A DNA stretch of 64,000 bases from an uncultured Paenibacillaceae bacterium (GCA_913056365.1 CAJXLT010000004.1:203247-267246), one strand, 5' to 3'; positions 17,283 through 27,619 are shown, counted from the first letter of the stretch. Program-made: numbers and translations. Notes: a model not told the origin generated them from the sequence alone.

Positions 17283-19364
17283 GTGGAGAGTGCTTCTGAA
17301 CGGAAGATGACCGAACTGACTGAACTGAAATACTTGAATCGGGATTTGAGCTGGATTGAATTTAATCGTCGGGTATTGGAGGAAGCTCAAGACCATACGA
17401 CGCCATTGCTGGAGCGGATCAAATTTCTATCTATCGTGTCAAGTAATTTGGACGAATTTATGAGCGTGCGTGTTGCTGGCGTGCAGGATCAGGTGAAGGC
17501 GAAATATACGAAGGAAGACTTTGCGGGCTATACGCCGCAAGTGCTGCTGAAGAAGATTATGAAGCGTTCCTCGCAGACGGTACAAGCGCAATATAAGACC
17601 TATAAGGAGCTTATTCGCTTGTTAGCTAAGGAACAGGTCATGCTGACGGATTATGATAGCCTGAATCAATCGCAGCAGCGATCACTCGATGAATATTACC
17701 ATGACATTGTATTCCCGGTGCTAACGCCGATGGCAGTGGATCAGAGCCGGCCGTTCCCGCTGGTACACTCACTTGGTATTTACTTAGCCGTAGTTCTCCA
17801 TCGCGATGATGATCCATCTGATGTGGAGCCTTACTTCGCCATTATTCAAGTTCCTTCCATCCTCAACCGTTGCATCGAAGTGCCAGTTCGGCAAAACAGC
17901 AAGAAACGTGAGTATATCCTGTTGGAGCAGCTCATAAAACGTCATATTGATACATTGTTTAGCGGGTATACGCCAATTGCCGTGCATGGTTTTCGCATCA
18001 CTCGCAATGCCGATCTGACGCTGAATGAAGAAGGGGCGGAGGATTTGCTGGAGGAGATTGAGAAGGAGATCCGCCGTCGTCGCTGGGGAGCGCCAGTTCG
18101 ACTGGAGATAGAGCAAGGGATGCATCCGTATTCTCTCGGAATATTGAAGGATGAATTTGAAATAGAGAATCATGTGTTTGATATGGATGGTCCGCTCGAT
18201 TTGACATTCTTGATGAAGTTCAGCGGGCAGGTGCCTGGATTAGAAAATCTGCGCTATCCTAAGGTGACGCCTGTGTATCCCGCAGAGTTTCAAGATTCAG
18301 ATGATCTATTTGCCATTTTGCGCCAGCAGGACGTATTGATTCACCATCCGTATGAGTCGTTCGATGCCGTTAACGATTTTCTCGAACAGGCAGCGGAGGA
18401 CCCGAAGGTGCTGGCGATTAAGATGACCTTATATCGAGTAAGCGGCAATAGTCCAATTATCCAGTCGCTTGCGAAAGCTGCTGAAGCCGGCAAGCAGGTA
18501 ACAGTTGTAGTTGAGCTTAAGGCGAGATTCGATGAGGAACGCAATATTGCATGGGCGCGCCAGCTGGAGAAGACAGGCTGTCATGTTGTATACGGGCTGG
18601 TAGGTCTGAAGACACATGCGAAGATCTTGTTAATCGTCAGGCAGGAAATGAATTACTTGCGCAGATATGTCCATGTAAGCACGGGGAATTACAACGACAG
18701 TACGGCGCGGCTGTATACGGACACAGGGCTCTTCACTACTCATCCGATTATTGGAGAGGACGCATCGGCATTGTTCAATGAGATTACAGGCTATTCGACG
18801 CCGCATGATTGGCGAGCATTCGCCGTTGCCCCTTCCGGCTTACAGGATAGATTGTTCGAACTTATTGATCGGGAAGCTGCTAATGCGCGACAGGGGAAGC
18901 CTGCCAAAATTATAGCGAGAATGAACTCGCTGAGCAACCAGGATATGGTAGATCAGCTATACAAAGCGTCACAGGCAGGTGTACAGATCGATCTCATTAT
19001 TCGAGGAGTATGCTGCTTATGTCCCGGTGTGAAGGGATTGAGCGAGAATATTCGGGTGTATAGTATAGTAGATCGATACTTGGAGCATTCCCGGATCGTA
19101 TACTTCGAGAATGACGGCAATCCGGAGCTGTACTTGTCCAGTGCGGATTGGATGACTCGCAATCTGACCAGAAGAATCGAGCTGATGTGTCCGGTGTTTG
19201 ATTACCGGTTGAAGCAGTCGCTGATCAATCTATTGGAGCTGACTTTATACGATAATGTGAAGGCGCGCAAATTATTGCCGAGCGGTCAATATATACGCGT
19301 AGACAGTGGTAAGAATCCGCTGCGCAGTCAATTTGCGGCAGAAGATATTAGCAGTTGGAAGTAA
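17283..19364 (+). CDS. ppk: polyphosphate kinase 1
   Basis: A 693-residue enzyme that polymerises the terminal phosphate of ATP into inorganic polyphosphate, reversibly. The N-terminal domain starts YLNRDLSWIEFNRRVLEEA, the classical PPK1 opening. Later come the nucleotide- and phosphate-binding VVELKARFDEERNI and the catalytic-His region GLVGLKTHAKI with VHVSTGNYN. GTG 17283 follows GGAGGGGGAA. A PhoP-box array lies just upstream, which places polyphosphate synthesis under phosphate control by inference. It is convergent with ppx, sharing a bidirectional terminator. Confidence 0.97.
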   Translation: MESASERKMTELTELKYLNRDLSWIEFNRRVLEEAQDHTTPLLERIKFLSIVSSNLDEFMSVRVAGVQDQVKAKYTKEDFAGYTPQVLLKKIMKRSSQTVQAQYKTYKELIRLLAKEQVMLTDYDSLNQSQQRSLDEYYHDIVFPVLTPMAVDQSRPFPLVHSLGIYLAVVLHRDDDPSDVEPYFAIIQVPSILNRCIEVPVRQNSKKREYILLEQLIKRHIDTLFSGYTPIAVHGFRITRNADLTLNEEGAEDLLEEIEKEIRRRRWGAPVRLEIEQGMHPYSLGILKDEFEIENHVFDMDGPLDLTFLMKFSGQVPGLENLRYPKVTPVYPAEFQDSDDLFAILRQQDVLIHHPYESFDAVNDFLEQAAEDPKVLAIKMTLYRVSGNSPIIQSLAKAAEAGKQVTVVVELKARFDEERNIAWARQLEKTGCHVVYGLVGLKTHAKILLIVRQEMNYLRRYVHVSTGNYNDSTARLYTDTGLFTTHPIIGEDASALFNEITGYSTPHDWRAFAVAPSGLQDRLFELIDREAANARQGKPAKIIARMNSLSNQDMVDQLYKASQAGVQIDLIIRGVCCLCPGVKGLSENIRVYSIVDRYLEHSRIVYFENDGNPELYLSSADWMTRNLTRRIELMCPVFDYRLKQSLINLLELTLYDNVKARKLLPSGQYIRVDSGKNPLRSQFAAEDISSWK

Positions 19365-19368
19365 GGGC

Positions 19369-19406
19369 GAGAGAATAGGAGCGGGCTTGACCACTCCTAT
19401 TCTCTC
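19369..19406. terminator. bidirectional terminator between ppk and ppx
   Basis: GAGAGAATAGGAG (19369-19381) pairs perfectly with CTCCTATTCTCTC (19394-19406), a 13-bp stem with a 12-base loop. It includes the ppx stop codon on the other strand. The T-run is only partial. Confidence 0.7.
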
Positions 19407-20929
19407 TCTTGCCAATGCAGACCGATCTTCCAGGTTTTCTTGAAATCTGCGTGGACAGATTCAACTTCACGTGCCTCAATCGAGGCATTGCGGTGGGTTT
19501 GAACGTCCAACACCAGCGTATTGTCATGAAGGCTGCAAGTGAGTGCAGCAATCGGCTGGGTCTCGCTTCGATCTAGAGCTACCGCAAGTTGCAATATTGT
19601 GCCAAGTTTCTCGCATTGGATGAGATCCTCATCACTAAGAATGTCGCGATACGGTGCTGCTGTCTTCTTGCAGCGGCTCTTGGATTTGAAGGAAGCGATT
19701 AATGCGACCAAGAGTGTCTCGCGATGTGTCAGCCCATAGATCGGTGAATGAGCAATCAGATAAAAGGTATGCATCTGATATTGGTATAGATCGACAGACA
19801 CACCGATGCGATAGAGCAGAGAAGCAGCATGAAGCAGCGTTGCTTCCCGCTCGCTGCATTGATGAACGGATTGAAGCCCCGTATACAGCACCTGTGCCAG
19901 CCTGTCTACTTGATTGACGTGTTCAAGGGAGACAGCTGGATGAAGGCTGACCAAATTCCGAATACTATGCTCGAGCACATTGGATAAGGCATTCGCTCCA
20001 GGAAATACGGACTCAGCGAATACACCGTTTCTCAGTCCAACACCGCAAACAATGTAATGACTGGCGCGAATATATTCGAAGATGGTATGTAATATTGTTA
20101 ATCCAGGTACAATAAGATCAGCACGGTCTTTGGACAAGCCTTCCACTTTTTTGCGCTTTTCGTAAGGAAGGGAGGACAGCTGCGTGAGCATGTTCGTCAC
20201 GGTATCGGTGTCCATCTCATACTGATGCGTTTGAGCGAAAGAATATTTCCGTTGCCTTTGATCGATCTTACATATATTGCGAATTGTGCCGCCAAGCCCG
20301 ATAAGCGGAAGCCCCGGATGAACACTAGTCCATGCATGCTTCAGCAGGGCTTCGGTCACGAACTGCCGCAGCATGCTCTGACCCTCTTGCGTGAGTTCGC
20401 CGTCAGCAGCGAATTGCTTCGTCATGTTCACAGCTCCGAAGGGGAAGGAGTATGTGTCCAGTATGGTCCGATTTCGAAATAAGGTCAGCTCCGTGCTGCC
20501 GCCGCCGATATCCAGCAAGTATCCTTCTGCGATATCCATCGATTGCATGGCGCCGAGGAAGCCGAGCCTTGCCTCATCTTCTCCGGACAGCACTTCGATC
20601 CGAAGGTCACAGGCTTCATCGAGATAGTCGACAATTTCGTTGCAGTTGGCAGCATTACGTATAGCAGCAGTTGCAGTTGCGCGAATTTGGTCAGCGCCAT
20701 TCACACTGCAGAGCAGCTTGAAGTGCTGAAGTGTATCGACTAGTCCGTCGAGGCTGTGTATCGGTATCGTACCGTCAGTGTGCACCTTGCCGCTCAATCG
20801 GACGGAGGCCTTGCTTTCATCGATGACGCGCGTGCGTCTGTCGAGGATGGATGGTGTATATTCGTATAGGACAAGTCGAACAGAGTTCGAGCCGATGTCA
20901 ATGATGCCAATGCGTTGCGTGTCGTTCAC
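19397..20929 (-). CDS. ppx: exopolyphosphatase, Ppx/GppA family
   Basis: A 510-residue enzyme of the actin-like Ppx/GppA family that removes terminal phosphate from polyphosphate (or pppGpp). IGIIDIGSNSVRLVLYEY is the phosphate-1 motif, and LLDIGGGSTELTLF the second; a C-terminal HD-like helical domain follows. GTG at 20927-20929 is selected because AAGGAG lies 10 bases before it and the conserved DIGSNS motif then starts near residue 10. The longer open frame adds residues unlike the family. It converges on ppk, so synthesis and breakdown genes are paired. Confidence 0.92.
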   Translation of the reverse strand: MNDTQRIGIIDIGSNSVRLVLYEYTPSILDRRTRVIDESKASVRLSGKVHTDGTIPIHSLDGLVDTLQHFKLLCSVNGADQIRATATAAIRNAANCNEIVDYLDEACDLRIEVLSGEDEARLGFLGAMQSMDIAEGYLLDIGGGSTELTLFRNRTILDTYSFPFGAVNMTKQFAADGELTQEGQSMLRQFVTEALLKHAWTSVHPGLPLIGLGGTIRNICKIDQRQRKYSFAQTHQYEMDTDTVTNMLTQLSSLPYEKRKKVEGLSKDRADLIVPGLTILHTIFEYIRASHYIVCGVGLRNGVFAESVFPGANALSNVLEHSIRNLVSLHPAVSLEHVNQVDRLAQVLYTGLQSVHQCSEREATLLHAASLLYRIGVSVDLYQYQMHTFYLIAHSPIYGLTHRETLLVALIASFKSKSRCKKTAAPYRDILSDEDLIQCEKLGTILQLAVALDRSETQPIAALTCSLHDNTLVLDVQTHRNASIEAREVESVHADFKKTWKIGLHWQERE

Positions 20930-21063
20930 TTCAAGGTCTCTCCTTTGGCTGGGATTGCGGAATGAATACGGTCCTGACTCGCCAGCATGAGGTTTTCTGC
21001 CTATTTTATCACGCGGCAGCTTATGAGCCAAAGAAAATGTCGGACAATCTGTGCGAAAAAAAC

Positions 21064-21156
21064 CTTTATTGTAGTGATAATAAAGTTTGATGCGTGGTTT
21101 TGTTCCTTTATCCAGTGAAATACCTTATTATTAATTCAAGGCTGTTTAATAAGGTA
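21064..21156 (+). promoter_or_regulatory. two TTATT/AATAA inverted repeats upstream of citZ
   Basis: CTTTATT (21064-21070) and AATAAAG (21079-21085) form a 7-bp dyad with an 8-bp spacer. TACCTTATT (21121-21129) and AATAAGGTA (21148-21156) form a perfect 9-bp dyad with an 18-bp spacer. Both lie in the 290-bp gap between ppx and citZ. CcpC, a LysR-type regulator, controls citZ in B. subtilis at AT-rich dyads; a similar role is inferred only. Confidence 0.4.
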
Positions 21157-21222
21157 ATATTTATAGATTCGTTCCTACTTTTTTTCACAGACAGCGCAAT
21201 CGCTAACAAAGGAGAGAAAACG

Positions 21223-22335
21223 ATGACTGCTACCAAGGGTCTTGAAGGCATCGTAGCGACTACGTCGTCGATCAGCTCAATTATCGACGGTGTGCTCACG
21301 TATCGCGGAATCAACATTGATGACCTAGCGGAGAACGCCTCGTATGAGGAAGTCGTGTATCTGCTGTGGTTCGGCAAGCTGCCCAACCGCACTGAATTGA
21401 ATGACCTGATTGTGAAGCTGAGCCAGCATGCATCCTTGCCGGAGCAAGTTGTGGACTTGATTCGCGCTACACCGAAGGATGTCAATACGATGGCTGCACT
21501 AAGAACGTTCGTCTCTGCCTTGGCTATGTATGACGAAGAGGCCAACGAGATGGATACGGACGCGAATGTACGTAAGGCGATACGCTTGCAGGCGCAGCTA
21601 CCGTCTATTGTTGCAACATTTTCCCGTATTCGCGAAGGGAAGGAGCCAGTAGCGCCGAAGGAAGGGGCAGGCGTAGCTGAGAATTTCCTTTACATGCTGA
21701 CAGGGCAACAGCCGGAAGCGATCGCTGTTGAAGCGATGAACAAAGCGCTGGTTCTGCATGCCGATCATGAATTGAATGCTTCAACCTTCGCCTCTCGTGT
21801 AACCGTCGCAACGTTATCGGATATTTATTCCGGCGTTGTATCAGCAATCGGTGCGTTGAAGGGGCCGTTGCATGGCGGCGCGAATGAAGCCGTGATGGCG
21901 ATGCTTGAAGAAGTTGGCAGCTTCAGTAATGTGGAGCCCTACATCCAAGATAAGCTGAACAACAAAGAGAAGATTATGGGCTTCGGTCACCGGGTATACA
22001 AGAATGGCGACCCGCGTGCCAAGCACTTGCAGAAGATGTCTCAGCAACTCGGCAAGCTGACAGGCAACACTGAGTGGTACGAAATGTCTGTGAAGATTGA
22101 GGAGCTGGTCACCGGTATGAAGGGATTGAAGCCGAATGTGGATTTCTACTCTGCATCCGTCTATACGTCGCTTCAAATTCCGCGCGATCTGTTCACACCG
22201 ATTTTTGCTATAAGCCGTGTGTCCGGCTGGACTGCGCATATACTGGAGCAGTATGAGAACAATCGGTTGATTCGTCCTCGCGCAGAATATACCGGTCCGT
22301 CGCATCAAGCTTATGTCCCTATTGAAGATCGTTAA
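21223..22335 (+). CDS. citZ: citrate synthase
   Basis: A 370-residue enzyme condensing acetyl-CoA and oxaloacetate to citrate. It is of the short, Gram-positive type. The catalytic His lies in GPLHGGANEAVM, and GFGHRVYKNGDPRA is the family signature. ATG 21223 is chosen because AAAGGAGAG precedes it; the open frame extends upstream without similarity. It begins citZ-icd-mdh, the order known from B. subtilis. Confidence 0.96.
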   Translation: MTATKGLEGIVATTSSISSIIDGVLTYRGINIDDLAENASYEEVVYLLWFGKLPNRTELNDLIVKLSQHASLPEQVVDLIRATPKDVNTMAALRTFVSALAMYDEEANEMDTDANVRKAIRLQAQLPSIVATFSRIREGKEPVAPKEGAGVAENFLYMLTGQQPEAIAVEAMNKALVLHADHELNASTFASRVTVATLSDIYSGVVSAIGALKGPLHGGANEAVMAMLEEVGSFSNVEPYIQDKLNNKEKIMGFGHRVYKNGDPRAKHLQKMSQQLGKLTGNTEWYEMSVKIEELVTGMKGLKPNVDFYSASVYTSLQIPRDLFTPIFAISRVSGWTAHILEQYENNRLIRPRAEYTGPSHQAYVPIEDR

Positions 22336-22398
22336 GTTATTGTTATTGATCACACTGTATAGAGAAGCTTCAAGCACTTAAAGGGAGGAAACAATACT

Positions 22399-23697
22399 AT
22401 GCCGCAATTTAAGAAGTTCGAACAACCTACTAATGGTCAAGTCATTACACTGCAGAACGGACAGCTTAACGTCCCGAATGAACCGATCGTACCTTTCATC
22501 GAAGGTGATGGCATTGGTCCGGACATTTGGGCGGCTGCTCAGCGTGTTCTCGATTCCGCAGTTGAGAAAGCTTATAAAGGCGAGAAGAAAATCGCTTGGT
22601 ATGAAGTGTATGCTGGTGAGAAATCCTATAATAAGTACGGCGAGTGGTTGCCTGAAGATACACTTGCAGCAATTCGCGAGTATCTTGTAGCGATCAAAGG
22701 CCCGCTGACAACGCCGATCGGCGGCGGTATTCGTTCCTTGAATGTAGCGCTTCGCCAAGAGCTTGACTTGTATGCTTGTGTGCGTCCAGTCCGTTACTTT
22801 AACGGTGTTCCGTCTCCGGTTAAGCGTCCAGATCAAGTAGACATGGTTATCTTCCGTGAGAATACAGAGGACATCTATGCTGGCATTGAATATCAATCCG
22901 GCAGTGATGAAGTGAAGAAGGTTATTCAATTCTTGCAGCAAGAAATGGGCGTGAACAAGATTCGCTTCCCGGAAACTTCCGGTATCGGTATCAAGCCTGT
23001 GTCTTCCGAAGGCTCGAAGCGACTGATTCGCGCTGCGATCGACTATGCGATTCAGCATAACCGCAAATCAGTCACATTGGTACATAAAGGGAACATCATG
23101 AAGTTCACCGAAGGTGCCTTTAAGAATTGGGGCTATGAACTGGCAGAGCAGGAATTCGGAGACAAGACCTTCACTTGGGGACAATATGACCGCATTAAGG
23201 AAGCAGAAGGTGCGGAAGCAGCGAACAAAGCTCAGCAAGAGGCAGAAGCAGCTGGCAAGATTATTGTCAAGGACGCGATTGCGGATATCGCGCTGCAGCA
23301 AGTTCTGACACGTCCTCGCGATTTCGACGTGATCGCTACGTTGAACCTGAATGGGGATTACTTGTCCGATGCACTCGCTGCTCAAGTAGGCGGAATCGGT
23401 ATCGCTCCGGGAGCTAATATCAATTACGTTTCAGGACATGCTATCTTCGAAGCTACACATGGTACTGCACCGAAGTATGCGGGCAAAGACGTCGTGAATC
23501 CGGGGTCTGTCATTCTGTCCGGCGTATTGATGCTAGAGCATCTGGGCTGGCAGGAAGCGGCTGACCTGATCTATAAGGGCATGGAGCGTTCTATCGCGAA
23601 CAAGACGGTCACATATGACTTTGCCCGTCTGACAGATGATGCAACAGAAGTGAAGTGCTCAGAGTTCGGTAACCAGATTATCAAGAACATGGACTAA
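22399..23697 (+). CDS. icd: isocitrate dehydrogenase (NADP)
   Basis: A 432-residue enzyme oxidising isocitrate to 2-oxoglutarate with [17 protein letters not shown] is the opening nucleotide-fold signature; [15 protein letters not shown] and [15 protein letters not shown] carry substrate-binding residues, and the NADP-binding [11 protein letters not shown] follows. AAGGGAGG lies before ATG 22399. It lies 63 bp after citZ. A stem-loop (23714-23748) lies between it and mdh. Confidence 0.97.
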   Translation: MPQFKKFEQPTNGQVITLQNGQLNVPNEPIVPFIEGDGIGPDIWAAAQRVLDSAVEKAYKGEKKIAWYEVYAGEKSYNKYGEWLPEDTLAAIREYLVAIKGPLTTPIGGGIRSLNVALRQELDLYACVRPVRYFNGVPSPVKRPDQVDMVIFRENTEDIYAGIEYQSGSDEVKKVIQFLQQEMGVNKIRFPETSGIGIKPVSSEGSKRLIRAAIDYAIQHNRKSVTLVHKGNIMKFTEGAFKNWGYELAEQEFGDKTFTWGQYDRIKEAEGAEAANKAQQEAEAAGKIIVKDAIADIALQQVLTRPRDFDVIATLNLNGDYLSDALAAQVGGIGIAPGANINYVSGHAIFEATHGTAPKYAGKDVVNPGSVILSGVLMLEHLGWQEAADLIYKGMERSIANKTVTYDFARLTDDATEVKCSEFGNQIIKNMD

Positions 23698-23713
23698 TTC
23701 GTTCATGCAGGCA

Positions 23714-23748
23714 GAAGGAAGGGAAGGCTTCGGCAGCTCCCTTCCTTC
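23714..23748 (+). other. intercistronic stem-loop between icd and mdh
   Basis: GAAGGAAGGGA (23714-23724) pairs perfectly with TCCCTTCCTTC (23738-23748). No T-run follows, so it looks like an mRNA-stabilising or processing structure rather than a full terminator. Confidence 0.6.
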
Positions 23749-23786
23749 CGTCGTCTCGAACCATGTAAAGGAGGGGCCGTCCACTC

Positions 23787-24731
23787 ATGGCAATAAAGCG
23801 AAGGAAGATAACGGTTGTCGGTGCAGGGTTTACCGGAGCGACAACAGCGCTTATGCTGGCACAGAAGGAACTTGGCGATGTGGTCTTGGTAGATATTCCT
23901 CAACTGGAGAACCCAACTAAGGGCAAAGCGCTCGATATGTTGGAAGCGAGTCCGGTTCAAGGGTTCGACAGCAACATTGTCGGCACTTCCAGCTACGAGG
24001 AAGCGGATGGCTCGGAATTGGTAATCATTACAGCTGGTATTGCACGCAAGCCTGGAATGAGCCGGGATGATCTCGTAACGACGAATGCAGGGATCATAAG
24101 ATCTGTTTGTGAACAAGTCAAGGTGAGATGTCCGGATGCTTATGTGATCATCCTTAGCAATCCGGTTGATGCTATGACGTATGCCGCTTTCGAATCGTTA
24201 GGATTTCCGAAGAATCGTGTAATTGGCCAATCCGGTGTCCTCGATACGGCACGTTATTGTACCTTCATTGCGCAAGAGCTGCAGGTTTCGGTTGCAGATG
24301 TGCGCGGCTTCGTGCTTGGCGGTCACGGTGATGATATGGTTCCGCTCGTTCGTTACTCCAGTGTAGGCGGGATCCCGATTGAGAAGCTGCTTGCGCCAGA
24401 GCGTATTGCTTCTATTGTCCAACGCACACGCACAGGCGGAGGCGAAATCGTCAATTTGTTGGGGAACGGCAGTGCATATTATGCACCAGCCGCATCACTA
24501 GTCCAAATGGCGGAGGCGATTCTGAAGGACAAGAAGCGTGTACTTCCTGCGATTGCATTGCTGGAGGGAGAGTACGGCTATAATCAGCTGTTCATGGGTG
24601 TGCCTGCTTTACTTGGCGGTGACGGCATTGAGAAAGTGTTCGAGTTGGATCTGACTGCAGAGGAGAAGGCCGCTCTGGACAAATCCGCACAGTCTGTAAC
24701 GAACGTGATCAATATCGTGAAGAACAGCTAG
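23787..24731 (+). CDS. mdh: malate dehydrogenase
   Basis: A 314-residue NAD-dependent enzyme converting malate to oxaloacetate, of the lactate-dehydrogenase-like type. It has a [11 protein letters not shown]ossmann loop, an acidic residue after the second strand (VLVDIPQLE) that fits NAD use, and the catalytic His in [20 protein letters not shown] is 12 bases before ATG 23787, slightly far. A strong GC-rich stem-loop follows. Confidence 0.95.
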   Translation: MAIKRRKITVVGAGFTGATTALMLAQKELGDVVLVDIPQLENPTKGKALDMLEASPVQGFDSNIVGTSSYEEADGSELVIITAGIARKPGMSRDDLVTTNAGIIRSVCEQVKVRCPDAYVIILSNPVDAMTYAAFESLGFPKNRVIGQSGVLDTARYCTFIAQELQVSVADVRGFVLGGHGDDMVPLVRYSSVGGIPIEKLLAPERIASIVQRTRTGGGEIVNLLGNGSAYYAPAASLVQMAEAILKDKKRVLPAIALLEGEYGYNQLFMGVPALLGGDGIEKVFELDLTAEEKAALDKSAQSVTNVINIVKNS

Positions 24732-24745
24732 TGCACAAGCATTCA

Positions 24746-24788
24746 CCCCCGGAGCAGCAGGATCTATTTTTCTTCCTGCATCCGGGGG
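24746..24788 (+). terminator. GC-rich stem-loop after mdh
   Basis: CCCCCGGA pairs with TCCGGGGG at the ends (24746 and 24788), with an inner GCAGGA/TCCTGC stem around a T-rich loop. There is no T-run after it, and the next gene's ribosome site follows within 15 bp, so it may be partial. Confidence 0.55.
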
Positions 24789-24813
24789 CATTTGTATGAG
24801 AAGGAGGATTTCT

Positions 24814-25236
24814 ATGTACCAGGCAAGCTATTTCATTCATCTGATTTCAGCTATCGTTACGTTGTTCTATCTGGCGTTGCCGTTTCTCGTCACATCCAGC
24901 TTGAGGTCGGATGGGAATCGGAACGGTACTTTCGGAATGCTGACTACAGGTAATCGTATCGGTCAGTATGTGCTGATCCTTGTGTTCCTGTCTGGAGGCT
25001 ACATGTCGAGTAAAGCAGGGGTTTCTATCCCTTGGACGATTGCGGCTACGGTGTTGGTATTGGTTATGTTCGCCATGACCGGTATGATGTCGAAGCCGCT
25101 CAAGTCCGTGCGCAATGGCTCGTTGGATACTAGCGCATTAGGGCAAGCTGGCGCGAAACTGCGCAGGTTCGGTTGGATCAATGCGGTCGCGTTGATAGCG
25201 CTTGTGGTGCTGATGCTTAATCCGACTTTATTCTAA
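24814..25236 (+). CDS. four-helix membrane protein, unknown
   Basis: A 140-residue protein with four hydrophobic segments (about 4-26, 48-65, 71-90 and 118-138) and a basic loop between the third and fourth. AAGGAGG is six bases before ATG 24814. The layout resembles small uncharacterised Bacillales integral membrane proteins. It lies between mdh and the YfbR-like gene. No function can be assigned. Confidence 0.7.
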   Translation: MYQASYFIHLISAIVTLFYLALPFLVTSSLRSDGNRNGTFGMLTTGNRIGQYVLILVFLSGGYMSSKAGVSIPWTIAATVLVLVMFAMTGMMSKPLKSVRNGSLDTSALGQAGAKLRRFGWINAVALIALVVLMLNPTLF

Positions 25237-25251
25237 TGTTTTGTTAACTGT

Positions 25252-25289
25252 CCCGCGATTGTAATGGTTCTTACTGTCGCGGGCTCTTT
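25252..25289 (+). terminator. probable terminator
   Basis: CCCGCGA (25252-25258) pairs with TCGCGGG (25277-25283), followed by CTCTTTG. It lies just after the small membrane protein gene. The T-run is weak. Confidence 0.5.
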
Positions 25290-25334
25290 GCTATGTATAG
25301 CGGATACAACTATTTGTGAAGGGGAGGCTACCGT

Positions 25335-25916
25335 GTGGAGCATTACGCATTTCCAGCGCTGCTCTATCGGATGAAGGATATTCACCGATGGTCGTTGATG
25401 CGCAATACGCAGCAGGAGTCTGTCGCACTCCATTCGTATTATGTGGCAGTATGGACACATCTGTTGTGTACAATAGGCAACACGGTATACGGCAAGTCAC
25501 TGCCTGTGGATCAAATAACGGCAAGAGCTCTGTTCCACGATGCTACCGAGGTGTTCGTCGGTGACGTAGCTCAGCCGGTCAAGCACAGTAATCCGGGAAT
25601 TTTGCAGCACTTTCGCGATATAGAGCGGGCTGCTGCAGAGCGGATGGCAGATATGCTGCCGGAATGTCTGCGTGAGGTGTACCGCCCTTTGATCAGTCCG
25701 GACAAAGGCGCGTACGATCAGTATGTGAAAGCAGCTGACTTATTGGATGCGTATGTGAAATGCATGTCTGAGCTTACGGCAGGGAATCAAGAATTCAAGG
25801 TAGCCAAGCTGCAAGTTGAGGAGCAGTTGAATGCGCTAGAGATGGATGAGGTGACCTATTTCCTTCAACATATGGCGCCTTCCTTCAAGATGACGGTCGA
25901 TGAACTGACATTGTGA
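25335..25916 (+). CDS. HD-domain 5'-nucleotidase, YfbR-like
   Basis: A 193-residue HD-superfamily hydrolase of the YfbR type, which in E. coli removes phosphate from deoxynucleoside monophosphates. The metal-binding HD pair is seen in RALFHDATEVFVGD, with upstream His in SVALHSYYVAV and the downstream Asp in AADLLDAYVKC. GTG 25335 follows GGGGAGG. It lies within the TCA block, next to fumarase but separated by 154 bp. The substrate range here is inferred from the family. Confidence 0.85.
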   Translation: MEHYAFPALLYRMKDIHRWSLMRNTQQESVALHSYYVAVWTHLLCTIGNTVYGKSLPVDQITARALFHDATEVFVGDVAQPVKHSNPGILQHFRDIERAAAERMADMLPECLREVYRPLISPDKGAYDQYVKAADLLDAYVKCMSELTAGNQEFKVAKLQVEEQLNALEMDEVTYFLQHMAPSFKMTVDELTL

Positions 25917-26070
25917 CAGGAGAGTGACGTATTGGCCATACTGGTACTCTGCAGGGCAAGCAAGGTGCTATGAGAGACGCTTTATCAAGCTGAGGATAGT
26001 GTGCTAATATGGAGGAGAAAGTACGGGAGAAGTCACCTACTATAAAGTTCGGGAGGAGCAGCGATAGACG

Positions 26071-27612
26071 ATGAAACACTTCGAAGAAAGCATGTACCAG
26101 TTAATCGTGGAAACCTCGACTGTGTTGCCTGCGGACGTACGCGATGCCATTCGCAAAGCCCGGGTACAGGAAGATCAAGGAACTCGCGCTGCATTAGCGC
26201 TTTCTACAATAGCAGGCAATATTGATTCAGCGGAGTCGAATGTGTCGCCGATTTGCCAGGATACAGGTATGCCGACGTTCGTGATCCATACGCCAGTTGG
26301 TGTCAATCAATTGGAGATTAAGCAACAGATTAAGCAAGCGATTCAGAGGGCGACAGCAGACGGCAAGCTGCGTCCGAACTCTGTGGATTCCTTAACCGGT
26401 GCGAACTCCGGTGACAATCTGGGACCCGGAACGCCAGTCTTCCACTTTGAACAGTGGGAACAGGATCAGATCGAAGTGAAGCTCATCCTGAAGGGCGGCG
26501 GCTGTGAGAACAAGAATATTCAATACAGCCTGCCAGCGGAGCTGGATGGTCTGGGCAAGGCAGGCAGAGACTTGGACGGCATTCGCAAGTGTATTATGCA
26601 TGCAGTGTATCAGGCACAAGGACAAGGCTGCAGTGCCGGCTTCATCGGAGTGGGCATTGGCGGTGATCGGACGAGTGGTTACGAGTTAGCTAAGCAGCAG
26701 TTGTTCCGTGAGTCCGACGATGTGAATCCGAATGAAGACTTGCGCAAGCTGGAGGACTATGTATTGGAGCATGCGAATGAGCTTGGTATTGGTACGATGG
26801 GCTTCGGCGGACAGGCGACATTGCTCGGCTGCAAAGTCGGGGTTATGAATCGTCTGCCAGCCAGCTTCTTCGTGTCCGTCGCTTACAACTGCTGGGCGTT
26901 TCGCCGTATGGGTGTGCTTGTGGACCCGCAGACCGGTGAAATCTCGAATTGGCAATACAAGAGCGGCAAGGGTAGTGCTATGGCTGAAGCAGACGAAGTA
27001 GCGCCGACTGAGCAGAAGCAGGAAAAGCAGCGCGAGGTTGTACTGCAAGCGCCAATCACAGAGGAGCAAATTCGTGAATTGCGTGTTGGTGATGTCGTAG
27101 TCATTAACGGCTTGATGCACACAGGACGAGACGCATTGCACAAATACTTGATCGATCATGACGCTCCGGTCGATCTGAACGGACATGTCATCTATCATTG
27201 TGGTCCGGTTATGATGAAGGACGAGCAAGGCGAGTATCACGTGAAGGCAGCAGGACCGACTACGAGCATTCGTGAGGAACCGTATCAAGGCGATATTATG
27301 AAGAAATTCGGCATTCGGGCGGTAATCGGCAAGGGCGGCATGGGTGCTAAGACATTGAAGGCGCTGCAAGAGCATGGTGGGGTATATCTGAACGCAATCG
27401 GCGGTGCTGCCCAATACTACGCACAGACGATTAAGAAGGTAGAAGGCGTGCACTTCATGGAATTCGGCATTCCAGAAGCGATGTGGCATCTGCAAGTAGA
27501 AGGCTTCGCAGCGATCGTAACTATGGATGCCCACGGCAATAGCTTGCATGCAGACGTAGACAGGGATTCACTGGAGAAGCTGGCTAAGTTCAAAGAGCCG
27601 GTATTCGTATAA
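26071..27612 (+). CDS. fumA: fumarate hydratase class I (iron-sulfur type)
   Basis: A 513-residue single-chain class I fumarase, interconverting fumarate and malate with a 4Fe-4S cluster. The alpha part has ICQDTGMPTFVIH with a cluster cysteine and GCENKNIQYSLP with a second one. The beta part begins near residue 330 with LRVGDVVVINGLMHTGRD and contains HCGPVM. A Glu/Gln-rich linker (EQKQEKQREV) joins the halves. B. subtilis CitG is a class II enzyme, so the iron-sulfur form here is a real difference. ATG 26071 follows GGGAGGAGC. Confidence 0.93.
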   Translation: MKHFEESMYQLIVETSTVLPADVRDAIRKARVQEDQGTRAALALSTIAGNIDSAESNVSPICQDTGMPTFVIHTPVGVNQLEIKQQIKQAIQRATADGKLRPNSVDSLTGANSGDNLGPGTPVFHFEQWEQDQIEVKLILKGGGCENKNIQYSLPAELDGLGKAGRDLDGIRKCIMHAVYQAQGQGCSAGFIGVGIGGDRTSGYELAKQQLFRESDDVNPNEDLRKLEDYVLEHANELGIGTMGFGGQATLLGCKVGVMNRLPASFFVSVAYNCWAFRRMGVLVDPQTGEISNWQYKSGKGSAMAEADEVAPTEQKQEKQREVVLQAPITEEQIRELRVGDVVVINGLMHTGRDALHKYLIDHDAPVDLNGHVIYHCGPVMMKDEQGEYHVKAAGPTTSIREEPYQGDIMKKFGIRAVIGKGGMGAKTLKALQEHGGVYLNAIGGAAQYYAQTIKKVEGVHFMEFGIPEAMWHLQVEGFAAIVTMDAHGNSLHADVDRDSLEKLAKFKEPVFV

Positions 27613-27619
27613 GCGTACG

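Noticed and set aside
26686..27549. Open frame of 287 codons antisense to fumarase
   Set aside because: It is opposite a conserved gene, with a composition typical of antisense frames (Leu, His, Arg, Cys) and no start signals.
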